Shown here one piece after another: positions 6,231 to 15,539 of a stretch of DNA of 15,652 nucleotides. Within the stretch, counting starts at the first letter, position 1; the number at the start of each line of letters is the position of its first letter. The DNA comes from Acidobacteriota bacterium (GTDB lineage Bacteria > Acidobacteriota > Terriglobia > Acidiferrales > UBA7541): the NCBI GenBank assembly GCA_003161495.1, contig PMOP01000453.1, positions 1-15,652 on the forward strand. Direction: 5' to 3'. The notes below the pieces were generated by a model, which was not told where the DNA came from, did no database searches, and was given only the letters and a program-made list of their open reading frames with translations. Both the position numbers and the translations under genes were made by a program.

Positions 6231-6597
6231 TGTTTTTCCTAGATGCGGTCCCAATTTATGCTGGTTCGATGGCCCCGTCAACTGTTCGTGTAAATCCTTA
6301 TTTAACATATACATATACAGATATATAAATCCCCGCTTATCGGGTGTGTGCACCCCTTTGGCGCGTTTGTAACACAGAATTAACATTCCTCTCATGGAAC
6401 ATTAAGCCCGCGCCGATAGTGTCCCTAGAGCCGGAAGTGTCTCAGGTGTGGACCTTTCCCGGTGGGGACTGGGTCATCTCATTCGAATAAGGTATCAGCT
6501 GCAATTTCATGGGGGGAATTTGAACGCACGGAGCAATCCCTATTCAGTTTCAAGGACGGAGTCTAGTCCTAGGACTTCATTTTTAGGAGGAAATGGA
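6231..6597. other. Divergent intergenic region between cupin and porin genes
   Basis: These 367 bases hold no credible gene, although long open frames run through them from both sides. An AT-rich block at about 6298-6332 contains tandem ACATAT units (near 6305-6316) and is the likeliest promoter zone. A small hairpin GGGTG-TGTG-CACCC is at 6342-6355. A perfect 12-base palindrome AGTCCTAGGACT is at 6565-6576, a few bases before the porin Shine-Dalgarno AGGAGG (6585-6590); it could be an operator or a leader hairpin. No consensus -35/-10 pair stands out. Confidence 0.5.
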
Positions 6598-8475
6598 ATG
6601 CGAGTATTCGCAGCAGTGTTGCTGGGCATCAGTCTCGCGGCATCGCCGCTCCTGGCGGGCAACGCCGGGGAGACCGGGAAGGAAGACACGCCCGTAGCGG
6701 CGAGTAGCACTTCAAGCTTGCCGGATAAACCCACGGCGGTGAAGCCGGAGGCGTCTGCCGTCGAGAGCGAAATGCAGGAACTTCGTAGCCTTGTAGAGGA
6801 ACAAAGGGCGGAGCTGGAGTCGCAGCGTGCCGCGCTCAAGGCCGAACAGCTCAAGATGGAGGCGCTGGAGGAAAAATTCAGCGCGACGGCGCCCGCCGGA
6901 TCGGCGGTTGCTCCTGCGGAAACAAGTGCCGTGATTTCTCCGGCAACTCCAATTTCGACTGCGGTGGCCTCCACGCCGATAACTCCGGTGACTGCCGCAA
7001 CTGCCATGATGACGCCGCAAAGGAACGAAAACGAGTCGCCGCTGTTTTTTAAGATTGGCGGCGCGGAATTCTATCCTCTCGGTTTCATGGACCTAACGAA
7101 TATCTACCGCACCACGAACTTGACCGCGCAAGGCGGCGGCACTATTGGAACCAGCTTCGGGTCGATTCCATTTAACAATACCGTTCTGGGCCGCATGTCC
7201 GAGGACAAGTTTTCGGCGCAGAACTCGCGCATCGGTTTGAGAACGCATGCCAAGTTCGGAGAGGCGGATGTAACGGGATACCTCGAAGGCGACTTTTTGG
7301 GCTATTTGGCTCCGAGCGGCAACGTTACGAGTAACAGCAATTCCTTCCGCTTACGACTCTTTTGGGTGGACTACAAACGGGGAATGTGGGAAGTCCTCGG
7401 CGGGCAATCCTGGAGCCTGCTCACACCGAACCGAAATGGACTGTCCGCATTGCCCGGCGACCTCTTCTACGGCCAGGAGATGGATACGAACTACCTTCTG
7501 GGCTTGACTTGGACACGCGCCGCGGGGATTCGATTCATCGCGCACCCAACGAATAACTGGGCGCTGGGCGTTTCGGTCGAAAACCCGCAACAGACCCTGC
7601 CGAGCACGGTGACGTTACCCTCCACCGTGCCGGCGCAATTCAATGTGCAAGGTACGACGAACGTAACATGCACCGTCAGTGCCACATGCCCTACCGGTAC
7701 GGTTGCTGTAGTCGTCTCCGCGCCCAATATCTATGGCAATCAGTTTGATACGAACAGCGGGAATACGGCCAGCACAAATGGTGTTAACAACACGAGTATC
7801 CCGAACCTCATTCCCGACGTCATCGTGAAAACAGCATTCGATGGCGACCCCGGGGGACATCACATCCATTTCGATGTCGCGGGGCTGTTCCGCACTTTCA
7901 AGGCGATGAATCTCGTTCAATCCACATTTGCTTCCGCGACGAGCACCACGCCTGTCACCTCGGTATTCAACACGATCCACGGGGGAGGCGCCGAGGTTGG
8001 TCTAAACGTTGAGTTGGTCAAGAACTTCCGATTGATCGGGACGGCGTTTTATAGCTATGGAGGCGGGCGTTATATCGCCAACACCACCGGCCCTGATCTG
8101 ATCATCCGGCCGGACGGAACCATGTCCGCGATTCATTCCGGATCAGCAATTGGCGGCTTCGAATATCAGGCAACTCCAAAGTGGATGTTTTACGGATATT
8201 ACAGCGGCGCATATTTTGGGAAGAACACGAACCTGATTGGAACTACCTATTCCGGCTACGGCTACCCTGGCTCTTCCAACAGCGCCGACAGGTACCTTTA
8301 CGAGCCGACGTTGGGCATTATTCATACCGCCTGGAGGAATCCGAGTTACGGAGACCTAAAAGTGATCACGCAGTTCTCCTACGTCTCGCGCACACCGTGG
8401 GCTGTGGCTTCCGGCGCACTGGCGACGGCTCACACTGGAATGATGTACATCGATTTGCGCTACGATTTGCCGTAG
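6598..8475 (+). CDS. DcaP-like outer-membrane porin with N-terminal coiled coil
   Basis: This 625-residue protein has a signal peptide (MRVFAAVLLGISLAASPLLA). A charged heptad region follows at about 54-94 (VESEMQELRSLVEEQRAELE onward), predicted as a trimeric coiled coil, then an Ala/Pro/Thr/Ser-rich linker (about 96-140). A beta-barrel from about residue 148 starts with FFKIGGAEFYPLGFMDLTNI and includes AQNSRIGLRTHAKFGEADVT and VLGGQSWSLL, resembling the DcaP family of trimeric porins. The substrate is unknown; characterised relatives pass dicarboxylates and similar small acids. The ATG at 6598 was chosen because AGGAGG lies 7 bases upstream and the signal peptide starts there; a frame-consistent upstream ATG at 6448 has neither. 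The barrel ends in LRYDLP, without the usual terminal Phe. It is transcribed alone and ends at a bidirectional terminator. Confidence 0.82.
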   Translation: MRVFAAVLLGISLAASPLLAGNAGETGKEDTPVAASSTSSLPDKPTAVKPEASAVESEMQELRSLVEEQRAELESQRAALKAEQLKMEALEEKFSATAPAGSAVAPAETSAVISPATPISTAVASTPITPVTAATAMMTPQRNENESPLFFKIGGAEFYPLGFMDLTNIYRTTNLTAQGGGTIGTSFGSIPFNNTVLGRMSEDKFSAQNSRIGLRTHAKFGEADVTGYLEGDFLGYLAPSGNVTSNSNSFRLRLFWVDYKRGMWEVLGGQSWSLLTPNRNGLSALPGDLFYGQEMDTNYLLGLTWTRAAGIRFIAHPTNNWALGVSVENPQQTLPSTVTLPSTVPAQFNVQGTTNVTCTVSATCPTGTVAVVVSAPNIYGNQFDTNSGNTASTNGVNNTSIPNLIPDVIVKTAFDGDPGGHHIHFDVAGLFRTFKAMNLVQSTFASATSTTPVTSVFNTIHGGGAEVGLNVELVKNFRLIGTAFYSYGGGRYIANTTGPDLIIRPDGTMSAIHSGSAIGGFEYQATPKWMFYGYYSGAYFGKNTNLIGTTYSGYGYPGSSNSADRYLYEPTLGIIHTAWRNPSYGDLKVITQFSYVSRTPWAVASGALATAHTGMMYIDLRYDLP

Positions 8476-8508
8476 AGATTGGCGCAAGAGTTGGCAGCGG
8501 CATAGCAA

Positions 8509-8556
8509 AAAACTCCAAGGCAGTCGCCTGAAACTTTGGCGTTGCCTTGGAGTTTT
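8509..8556. terminator. Bidirectional intrinsic terminator between porin and metH
   Basis: AAAACTCCAAGGCA (8509-8522) pairs perfectly with TGCCTTGGAGTTTT (8543-8556), a 14-bp stem. Inside the loop CGCC (8525-8528) can pair with GGCG (8538-8541). On the plus strand TTTTGTTTTTGG follows; on the minus strand six T residues follow (complement of 8507-8512). It can therefore end both the porin transcript and the convergent metH transcript. Confidence 0.88.
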
Positions 8557-8568
8557 GTTTTTGGTTTT

Positions 8569-8641
8569 AGTAGCGCGGGCTTCAGCCTGTGGGGTTTAGT
8601 CCTACGAGGACTAACCCCCGCAGGCTGAAGCTCGCGCTACT
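8569..8641. repeat. REPIN-like element 2 (GTAG-headed inverted REPs)
   Basis: This is a 73-base near-perfect palindrome. The left arm reads GTAG then CGCGGGCTTCAGCCTGTGGGG. The right arm, on the minus strand, reads GTAG then CGCGAGCTTCAGCCTGCGGGG. The centre is AGTCCT-ACG-AGGACT. Each arm has its own small hairpin around GGCTTCAGCC. It belongs to the same subfamily as element 3 at the far end of the window. It sits between convergent genes, 7 bases from the metH stop codon. Confidence 0.85.
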
Positions 8642-8648
8642 TTAATTC

Positions 8649-11600
8649 CTACGCGGCGTCAGGATCGTAATTCAAATTGGGGGCTAGCCAGCGTTCGACG
8701 ATGCGCAGGTCGAGGCCTTTGCGGCGGCTGTAATCTTCCACCTGGTCGCGGCCGATTTTTCCGACGGCAAAATATTTCGATTCGGGATGCGAAAAATAGA
8801 AGCCGCTCACCGAGGCCGCCGGATACATCGCGAAATTTTCCGTCAGCGTGATGCCCGTGTTTTTTTCGGCACAGAGCAAATCGAAGAGCGGACGTTTTTC
8901 GGTGTGATCGGGCAGCGCTGGATAGCCCGGCGCGGGGCGAATGCCGCGGTAGCGTTCGCGCATGAGATCGTCAGGGCTGAGATTTTCTTCTTTGCCGTAG
9001 CCCCATTCGATGCGCGCGCGTTTGTGAGTGAGTTCAGCGAGCGCCTCGGCCAGGCGGTCCGCGAGCGCCTTGGCCATTAGCGCGTTGTACTCGTCATTGT
9101 CTTTTTCAAATTTTGCGACGAGCGGTTCGATGCGCAATCCCGCGGTAACGGCGAACATGCCGAGATAATCCATGCGGCCGCTCTCGCGCGGCGCGACAAA
9201 ATCCGCGACGGCGTAGCTGGGCTCCTGGTTTCCTTTCACCAGTTGCTGCCGCAGGGTGTGGAATGTCGTGAGCAGGTGGCGCGATTCGTCCGCGTATACT
9301 TCGATATCGTCCTGTACGCTATTCGCCGGAAAAAATCCGATCACGGAGCGGGCTTCCAGCCATTTTTCGCGCACGATGCAATCGAGTAATTTTTTGCCGT
9401 CGTCGAAGAGTTCCTTCGCTTTCGGGCCGACGCCTTCCTGCTCGAAAATTTTCGGATAGATTCCACGCAGCTCCCAGGCGTGGAAAAACGGCGTCCAGTC
9501 TATGTAGGGTACGATTTCTTCGAGTGGCACCGGATTGTAGACGCGCGTTCCGAGGAAGGATGGACGTGGCGGCTCGTACGCGGACCAATCGTAAACGGGC
9601 TTCTTATTTCGCGCTTCCGCAAACGGCAAAAGGGGCTGCGCCTTCCGCGAGGAATGTTTTTCCCGCGCGCGCTCCTGCTCTTTGCTGTTTTCATCGATGA
9701 ATTTATTTTTCATCTCGGCGCTGAGCAAATTTCCCACGACGCCGACGGCGCGCGACGCGTCTTGCACATGGATGACCGGCTGGCGGTAGGAAGGAGCGAT
9801 TTTCACGGCCGTGTGCGTGCGGCTCGTCGTCGCGCCGCCGATGAGCAGCGGAACGGTGAACCCCTGGCGCTCCATTTCCTTCGCGACGTGCGTCATTTCC
9901 TCGAGCGAAGGCGTGATGAGGCCGCTCAGCCCGATCAAATGCGCGCCCGTTTCGCGCGCGGTTGTCAGAATTTTATCGGCGGGAACCATCACGCCGAGGT
10001 CAATCACTTCGTAATTGTTGCAGCCCAGCACGACACCAACGATGTTTTTGCCGATGTCGTGCACGTCGCCCTTCACGGTGGCCATGACGATGCGGCCCTT
10101 TACGGACACGCCGCCCGCCTGCTTTTCCGCTTCGAGATAAGGTTGCAAATACGCGACCGCTTTTTTCATCACGCGCGCGCTCTTGACCACTTGCGGCAGA
10201 AACATGCGCCCCGATCCGAATAAATCGCCGACCACGTTCATCGCGTTCATCAGCGGGCCTTCGATCACTGCCAGCGGCTTGCCGAATTTTTGCCGCGCTT
10301 CCTCCGTGTCTTCCTCGATGTAATCCGTGACGCCTTTGACGAGCGCATGTGTGAGGCGCTCTTCGAGCGTGCCGCTTCGCCAGGCGTCTTCTTCCACCAC
10401 TCCTTTTTCTTTTGCCTTTACGGTTTCCGTAAACGCGAGCAAACGTTCCGTGGCGTCGGGACGCCGGTTCAGCAAAACGTCCTCGACAAGATTCAGCAAA
10501 TCCTTTGGAATTTCCTCGTAGACCGCGAGCTGCCCCGCGTTCACGATGGCCATGTCCAGGCCGGCCTGAATCGCGCGGTACAAGAACGCGGAGTGCATCG
10601 CTTCGCGCACCACGTTCTGGCCGCGGAAAGAAAATGAAATGTTGCTGACGCCGCCGCTCACTTTCGCATAAGGAAGTTTGGCTTTGATCTGCCGCGTGGC
10701 CTCGATGAAATCGACGGCGTAGTTGTTGTGTTCTTCGATGCCCGTCGCCACGGTCAGAATATTCGGATCGAAAATAATATCTTCCGGAGCGACGCCCGCC
10801 TCTTCCGTTAGAATTTTGTAGGCCCGCGTGCATACTTCCATCTTGCGCGCGAGCGAATCCGCCTGTCCTTTTTCATCGAACGCCATCACGACCATGGCCG
10901 CGCCGTAACGCCGCACGAGTCGCGCGCGCTCGCGAAACGCCTCTTCGCCTTCCTTCAGGCTGATGGAATTCACGATGCCGCGGCCCTGAATGCATTTCAG
11001 GCCGGCTTCGATAATTTTCCAGTTGGAACTGTCAATCATGATCGGCACGCGGGCGATGTCGGGCTCCGCCGCGATGTGATGCAGGAATGTGGTCATGGCC
11101 TGCTCGGAATCGAGCATGGCTTCGTCCATGTTGATGTCGATGATCTGCGCGCCGTTTTCAACTTGCTGCCGCGCCACCGAAAGCGCCGCTTCGAGTTCAC
11201 CGGCGAGAATCAGCTTGGAAAATTTGGGCGAGCCGGTGACGTTGGTGCGTTCGCCGATATTGATGAAGCGCGAATCGGGCCGCACCACGAGCGGTTCGAG
11301 GCCGCTGAATCGCGTGTAGCGCTCGGGCTTCGAGAGCACGTGCGGCTTCACTCCGCGCACGGCCTCGGCAATCGCGCGGATATGCGCGGGCGTCGTTCCG
11401 CAGCAGCCGCCGGCGATGTTCAGCCAGCCGTTGGAAGCAAATTCACCGAGATCGGCGGCCATGCGTTCCGGCGTTTCATCAAATCCGCCGAACGCGTTGG
11501 GAAGCCCCGCGTTCGGGTGGCAACTTATGTTTACGGGAGCGAGGTGCGAAAGCTCCTCGATGTACGGGCGCATCTGCTTCGCGCCGAGGGCGCAGTTGAT

Positions 11601-12353
11601 GCCCACGCTCAGCAGGTCCATGTGCGAAACGGAAATCCAGAACGCTTCGACTGTCTGCCCGGAGAGAGTGCGCCCGCTCTGATCGGTGATGGTGACGGAG
11701 ACCATGACCGGGACGCGCCGCCCGGACGCTGTAAAATATTCGTCATTGTATTGGCTGATGGCGAAGAGCGCGGCCTTGGCGTTCAGCGTGTCGAAAATCG
11801 TTTCGAGCAGCAGAATATCCGCGCCGCCTTCGACGAGGCCGCGGGCCTGCTCGTAATACACTTCGCGCAATTTGTCGAACGTGACGCCACGTGAGGCGGG
11901 GCTGTTCACATCCTGCGACATCGATGCGGTGCGATTGGTTGGCCCCATCGATCCCGCGACGAGGCGAAATTCGCCGGGATGCGCGGCTTCGTATTCGTCG
12001 GCCACTTGCCGGGCGATTTTCGCTCCGGCAACGTTGATTTCGTGAACGCGGCTTTCGAGTCCGTAATCGAGCGCGGAAATTCCGTTGGCGTTAAACGTGT
12101 TGGTCTTGATGATGTCGGCGCCGGCTTCGAGATATTGGCGCTGAACCGACTGCACGATCTGCGGCTGCGTTATATTTAAAATATCGAAGTTCCCGCGCAA
12201 GTCCCGCCCGTGCTTCCGGAATTGCGCACCGCGGAATGCCGCTTCATCAAGCTGCTGCCCCTGAATCATGGTGCCCATGGCGCCGTCCAAAACGACGATC
12301 CTCTCCTTCAGGAGATTTTTCAGGCCGGCGATTCGTGTTTCTCTTCGATCCAA
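8649..12353 (-). CDS. metH: Cobalamin-dependent methionine synthase
   Basis: MetH transfers a methyl group from methyltetrahydrofolate to homocysteine through bound cobalamin, giving methionine in the cytoplasm. All four modules are present (numbered from the chosen start, 1234 residues; E. coli has 1227). The homocysteine domain has Zn ligands Cys254 (GINC) and Cys317-Cys318 (GGCCGTTP). The folate domain (about 360-620) has [16 protein letters not shown]. The cobalamin module has GDVHDIG with lower-ligand His765, then SGLITPS and GGATTS. The C-terminal reactivation domain has the S-adenosylmethionine-binding [12 protein letters not shown] (1139-1150). No ATG lies in frame near the N-terminus. 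I chose the TTG at 12353 because GGGAG lies 7 bases upstream and the resulting N-terminus ([20 protein letters not shown]) matches family length; a TTG at 12404 is the alternative. No B12 or SAM riboswitch is apparent in the short leader. Confidence 0.97.
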   Translation of the reverse strand: MDRRETRIAGLKNLLKERIVVLDGAMGTMIQGQQLDEAAFRGAQFRKHGRDLRGNFDILNITQPQIVQSVQRQYLEAGADIIKTNTFNANGISALDYGLESRVHEINVAGAKIARQVADEYEAAHPGEFRLVAGSMGPTNRTASMSQDVNSPASRGVTFDKLREVYYEQARGLVEGGADILLLETIFDTLNAKAALFAISQYNDEYFTASGRRVPVMVSVTITDQSGRTLSGQTVEAFWISVSHMDLLSVGINCALGAKQMRPYIEELSHLAPVNISCHPNAGLPNAFGGFDETPERMAADLGEFASNGWLNIAGGCCGTTPAHIRAIAEAVRGVKPHVLSKPERYTRFSGLEPLVVRPDSRFINIGERTNVTGSPKFSKLILAGELEAALSVARQQVENGAQIIDINMDEAMLDSEQAMTTFLHHIAAEPDIARVPIMIDSSNWKIIEAGLKCIQGRGIVNSISLKEGEEAFRERARLVRRYGAAMVVMAFDEKGQADSLARKMEVCTRAYKILTEEAGVAPEDIIFDPNILTVATGIEEHNNYAVDFIEATRQIKAKLPYAKVSGGVSNISFSFRGQNVVREAMHSAFLYRAIQAGLDMAIVNAGQLAVYEEIPKDLLNLVEDVLLNRRPDATERLLAFTETVKAKEKGVVEEDAWRSGTLEERLTHALVKGVTDYIEEDTEEARQKFGKPLAVIEGPLMNAMNVVGDLFGSGRMFLPQVVKSARVMKKAVAYLQPYLEAEKQAGGVSVKGRIVMATVKGDVHDIGKNIVGVVLGCNNYEVIDLGVMVPADKILTTARETGAHLIGLSGLITPSLEEMTHVAKEMERQGFTVPLLIGGATTSRTHTAVKIAPSYRQPVIHVQDASRAVGVVGNLLSAEMKNKFIDENSKEQERAREKHSSRKAQPLLPFAEARNKKPVYDWSAYEPPRPSFLGTRVYNPVPLEEIVPYIDWTPFFHAWELRGIYPKIFEQEGVGPKAKELFDDGKKLLDCIVREKWLEARSVIGFFPANSVQDDIEVYADESRHLLTTFHTLRQQLVKGNQEPSYAVADFVAPRESGRMDYLGMFAVTAGLRIEPLVAKFEKDNDEYNALMAKALADRLAEALAELTHKRARIEWGYGKEENLSPDDLMRERYRGIRPAPGYPALPDHTEKRPLFDLLCAEKNTGITLTENFAMYPAASVSGFYFSHPESKYFAVGKIGRDQVEDYSRRKGLDLRIVERWLAPNLNYDPDAA

Positions 12354-12440
12354 CGATGAGCTCCCATGTTGCAAAGCGGCGCAGGAATTCAGCAGGCCGC
12401 GCAAATCCGGGGCACGCTCTTCAAAAGAGTGTTACAAATA

Positions 12441-12465
12441 TCTCTCTGGTAGTTTACCGGAGAGA
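12441..12465 (+). promoter_or_regulatory. Leader hairpin that masks the Shine-Dalgarno of the TonB-dependent receptor gene
   Basis: Bases 12441-12451 can pair with 12455-12465 in RNA: 11 consecutive pairs including one G-U, closed by a 3-base loop GUU. The right arm contains GGAG (12459-12462), the Shine-Dalgarno of the gene starting at 12468, so the folded state would hide it. The whole metH/receptor divergent gap is only about 115 bases, so this hairpin occupies much of the plus-strand leader. Translational control (for example by temperature, a protein or a small RNA) is inference. Confidence 0.5.
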
Positions 12466-12467
12466 GC

Positions 12468-15446
12468 ATGATGCCCGTATTTACATTGTCCCATCCTGAA
12501 CACTTCCCGGCAAATCGCGTTCCTCTTGATGCAAACAAGCGTCGTACTTGCCTTCGCCTGGCGGCAACTTTACTGGCAGTGGTGATTGTCATGACGTTGC
12601 ACCCAGCTAAAACCGGCGCTCAGGGTTCAAGAGTTGCGGCCGCACTGGAGGGCACGGTGAGGGATAGCAGCGGCGCCGCGATTGCCGGAGCAGCTGTTCT
12701 CGTTCGCAATGTTTCGACAAATCAGGCTCGCGACTTGAAAACGAATGAGGAGGGGACTTTTCGCGCGGAGGCGTTGCCGGTCGGGTCCTACGAAGTGCAA
12801 GTGGATCAATCTGGCTTTGCATCCTACCGGCAAGTTGACCTCGAATTGACGCTGGGCCAAACTACGCATCTGGATATCATTCTTGTTCCCGCAACGCTTT
12901 CCGAGAAAGTCAGCGTGAACGCGCAACAACAAGCATTCGATCTCTCGCAAGCCTCCGTCGTGTCTCCGGTCGACCGCGAGAGAATTGAGGAATTGCCTGT
13001 TCAGACGCGCAACTCTCTGGATTTTGTTCTCCTTGCGCCCGGCGTGTTGAGCGCCCCGGCGGCGCCACCTGTGGCCGGAGCCGCGCCGCTCGCGGGCAGC
13101 GGCTTTACGTTCGGCGGTCTGCGCGCCCGCAGCAATACCATTTCAATCGATGGGCTCGACAACAACGATGAGTACACGGGATCGAGCCGCACCGAGCTAT
13201 CGCCGGAAATCGTGCAGGAATTTCAAGTCGTTCAGAACGGACTCTCGGCGGAATCGGGCGGGGCTTCCGGCGGCTCGATCAACGTCATCACGAGAAGCGG
13301 GGCAAATACGATTCACGGGGACGCATTCATTTTTGCGCAGGATGCGTCGCTCAACGCGCGCGACCCTTTTGAAGACGAACCGGGAAAGCCCTCGTTCCGC
13401 CGCTTTCGCGAGGGTTTATCGTTGGGCGGACCTATCGTCAAGGATCGAACTTTTTATTACGTGGCGATCGAGCAGGAGCACAATCGCGGCCAGAACGGCT
13501 CGGAAATTGATCCCGCCGTTGCAGCCACGATCAATTCTTTTCTGGCGACGGGCGCGTTCCCGAGCCTCGCGACGCGCGCGATCACCACAAACTTTTTCCC
13601 CATCTCGCGAGCGGAAACCGAAGCCGCGGGCAAGCTGGACCATCAGCTCACAAAAAATACTTCGCTGATGCTGCGCTACGCCTTCACGAACAACCGCGAG
13701 GCGGGCGACGCGTTCAACACCAGCGGCCTTGCGGATGTGAGCGCGCGCGGCAGTAGCTTCATTGCCGATAATGCGCTCTCCGGCTCCCTGACTACAGTTT
13801 ACGGCTCCGACGCCGTTGGCGATTTGCGTTTCCAGGCGGCGACGCGCCATGCCGTTCTTCACCCGACGCAACCGATAGGGCCGGAAATCAACATCGCGGG
13901 GATTGTGGATTTCGGACGGCCCTACGCCGGGCTAAGCGAGCGCCGCGAAAATCATTATGAGGCGGCCTACACCTACACGCGTACGGCCGGAAAACATATT
14001 TGGAAAGCAGGCGCTGTCGTGAATCGCGTCAGCCTGCGAGCCTCGGCTGCGGATGGTTTTGGCGGCATCTACCTCTTCAACACTCTTCAGGATTTTCTCG
14101 CCGGCCAGCCCAGCCAATTTCGTCAGGCGTTCGGCAATCCCGCCGTGGATCTTCCGGTCACTAATTTTGGCGGTTTCGTCCAGGATCACTATTCGCCCGC
14201 TTCGCGAGTTTCAATCGATTTTGGAGTGCGCTACGATTTCGAGCGGCTTCCGAGCGAATTCAACCCGGCCGCGCATAATTTCAGCCCGCGAATCGGACTG
14301 GCATGGACCCCATTTTCCCGGTGGGTGCTGCGCGCCGGCTACGGAATATTTTTTGACCGCTACGTCCTCGCCGATCTGGCGCAGGCCGTTGACATGAATG
14401 GCTCTCAGGGATTCCAGCAGGTGGCGGACGGCAGCGCGGCGGCGAATTTATTTTTGGCGTCGCAGGGCGGGCCGCTGGCATCTGCGCTGCCGGGGATTGC
14501 GCCGTCCATCTTTCGTCCCGACCCAAACATGGCCACTCCCTACAGCCAGCAGGCGAGCGTTGGGACGGAACACGAAGTAGCCAAAAATCTTTCTGTGCGC
14601 GCCGATTTTCTGTTTGTTCGCGGCGTGAACCTGGCGCGCACCCTCAACATCAATCTTTTGCCGCCGGTGATTCTGACAGCGTCGAACTCCGCCAGCTTCG
14701 GCGTCGCGAATCCCACTCCGCAACAAATCGGCAGGGAAGTTTTTCCGCTGGGCCGGGTCAACGCACAATTTAACGATATCTACGAACTCTCGAATTCAGC
14801 GACTTCGACGTACAAGGGAATTTCCTTCACGCTGAACCGCAGAATGAATGATGAGCTGGCATTCTCGGGCAGTTACACGCTTTCCCGAACGGTCGACGAC
14901 GCTTCCGATTTCTACGAGCAGCCGCAGAATCCCTTTCTTCTGGCGCAGGAAAACGCTCTCTCGCTGCAAAATCAGTTGCAGCGTTTTGTTTTTAATGCGC
15001 TGTGGGAGTTGCCGATCGGCGACGAGGAGGACAAGCCCGCGAATCAGCCGGACAACGCGGGCTGGCTGACTCGAACGTTTCGTCACATCGAAGTTGCGCC
15101 GATTTTTACAGCGGGAAGCGGCCAGCCGGTAAACCCGCTGACGGGACTCGATTCCAATCAAAGCCATGCGTTTCCGCTTTCCGCGAGGCCGCTCGATATG
15201 GGGCGAAACTCGGTTCGCAACCCAGGAATAGTCAACATGGATTTCCGCGTTCTGAAATATTTTCCGTTTGGTGAGACTCGGCACCTCGATGTGGTCGCGG
15301 AATTTTTCAATCTCTTCAATCATCCGAATGTTCTTGAAATCAATCCCGTGTATGGTTCAGGGCTCGCGCCGATCGCCGGGTTTGGCGCACCGATTGAAGG
15401 ATTGGGCGCACGACAGGTCCAGTTTTCGCTCGATTTTGAGTTTTAA
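12468..15446 (+). CDS. Oar-like TonB-dependent outer-membrane receptor
   Basis: This 992-residue protein is of the Oar-like TonB-dependent receptor type that is abundant in Acidobacteriota. A signal sequence (KRRTCLRLAATLLAVVIVM, ending near AQG at 51-53) is followed by a carboxypeptidase-regulatory-like Ig-fold domain (about 58-140; LEGTVRDSSGAAIAGAAVLV, then GTFRAEALPVGSYEVQV). A plug domain follows (about 145-280; FTFGGLRARSNTISIDGLDN, then SGGASGGSINVITRSGAN), then a long beta-barrel ending QFSLDFEF, a good outer-membrane assembly signal with terminal Phe. Such receptors import large or scarce substrates using TonB energy; the substrate cannot be told. Tandem ATGs occur at 12468 and 12471; the first is used here. 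The signal peptide is preceded by about 24 extra residues, so a later start cannot be excluded. No B12-transport hallmark links it to metH. Confidence 0.9.
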   Translation: MMPVFTLSHPEHFPANRVPLDANKRRTCLRLAATLLAVVIVMTLHPAKTGAQGSRVAAALEGTVRDSSGAAIAGAAVLVRNVSTNQARDLKTNEEGTFRAEALPVGSYEVQVDQSGFASYRQVDLELTLGQTTHLDIILVPATLSEKVSVNAQQQAFDLSQASVVSPVDRERIEELPVQTRNSLDFVLLAPGVLSAPAAPPVAGAAPLAGSGFTFGGLRARSNTISIDGLDNNDEYTGSSRTELSPEIVQEFQVVQNGLSAESGGASGGSINVITRSGANTIHGDAFIFAQDASLNARDPFEDEPGKPSFRRFREGLSLGGPIVKDRTFYYVAIEQEHNRGQNGSEIDPAVAATINSFLATGAFPSLATRAITTNFFPISRAETEAAGKLDHQLTKNTSLMLRYAFTNNREAGDAFNTSGLADVSARGSSFIADNALSGSLTTVYGSDAVGDLRFQAATRHAVLHPTQPIGPEINIAGIVDFGRPYAGLSERRENHYEAAYTYTRTAGKHIWKAGAVVNRVSLRASAADGFGGIYLFNTLQDFLAGQPSQFRQAFGNPAVDLPVTNFGGFVQDHYSPASRVSIDFGVRYDFERLPSEFNPAAHNFSPRIGLAWTPFSRWVLRAGYGIFFDRYVLADLAQAVDMNGSQGFQQVADGSAAANLFLASQGGPLASALPGIAPSIFRPDPNMATPYSQQASVGTEHEVAKNLSVRADFLFVRGVNLARTLNINLLPPVILTASNSASFGVANPTPQQIGREVFPLGRVNAQFNDIYELSNSATSTYKGISFTLNRRMNDELAFSGSYTLSRTVDDASDFYEQPQNPFLLAQENALSLQNQLQRFVFNALWELPIGDEEDKPANQPDNAGWLTRTFRHIEVAPIFTAGSGQPVNPLTGLDSNQSHAFPLSARPLDMGRNSVRNPGIVNMDFRVLKYFPFGETRHLDVVAEFFNLFNHPNVLEINPVYGSGLAPIAGFGAPIEGLGARQVQFSLDFEF

Positions 15447-15539
15447 GTGACGCGAGCTTCAGCCTGCGGGGTTTGGCCTTGCAAGGACTAACCCCCGCAG
15501 GCTGAAGCCCGCGCTACTTGAAGCCCGCGCTACTTGAAG
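15447..15539. repeat. REPIN-like element 3 with a 16-base tandem duplication at its right end
   Basis: A palindrome of the same subfamily as element 2 occupies 15447-15517: CGCGAGCTTCAGCCTGCGGGG on the left and, on the minus strand, GTAG then CGCGGGCTTCAGCCTGCGGGG on the right. The left head is GTGA instead of GTAG. At the right end the 16-mer CCCGCGCTACTTGAAG is present twice in tandem (15508-15523 and 15524-15539). The element begins on the base after the receptor's TAA and ends on the base before the stop of the next gene, so it makes up the entire intergenic gap. Confidence 0.85.

Noticed and set aside
9480..10223. 247-codon open frame on the plus strand inside metH
   Set aside because: It is antisense to a fully conserved metH region, has a composition driven by GC-rich codons of the opposite strand, and shows no recognisable domain.
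10000..10833. 277-codon open frame on the minus strand in another frame of metH
   Set aside because: It has an Arg/Gly-rich low-complexity translation typical of a shifted GC-rich frame; the metH frame here is intact and conserved.
11076..11894. 272-codon open frame on the plus strand inside metH
   Set aside because: It is an antisense shadow of the MetH homocysteine and folate domains, with no family features and no dedicated Shine-Dalgarno that I can see.
12354..12467. Cobalamin or SAM riboswitch upstream of metH
   Set aside because: The gap to the divergent gene is about 115 bases, and neither a B12-box-like motif nor a SAM-riboswitch fold is visible.
15447..15539. CRISPR-like repeats at the right end
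   Set aside because: The two 16-base copies are directly adjacent with no spacer and form the tail of a palindromic REPIN, so this is a tandem duplication and not an array.
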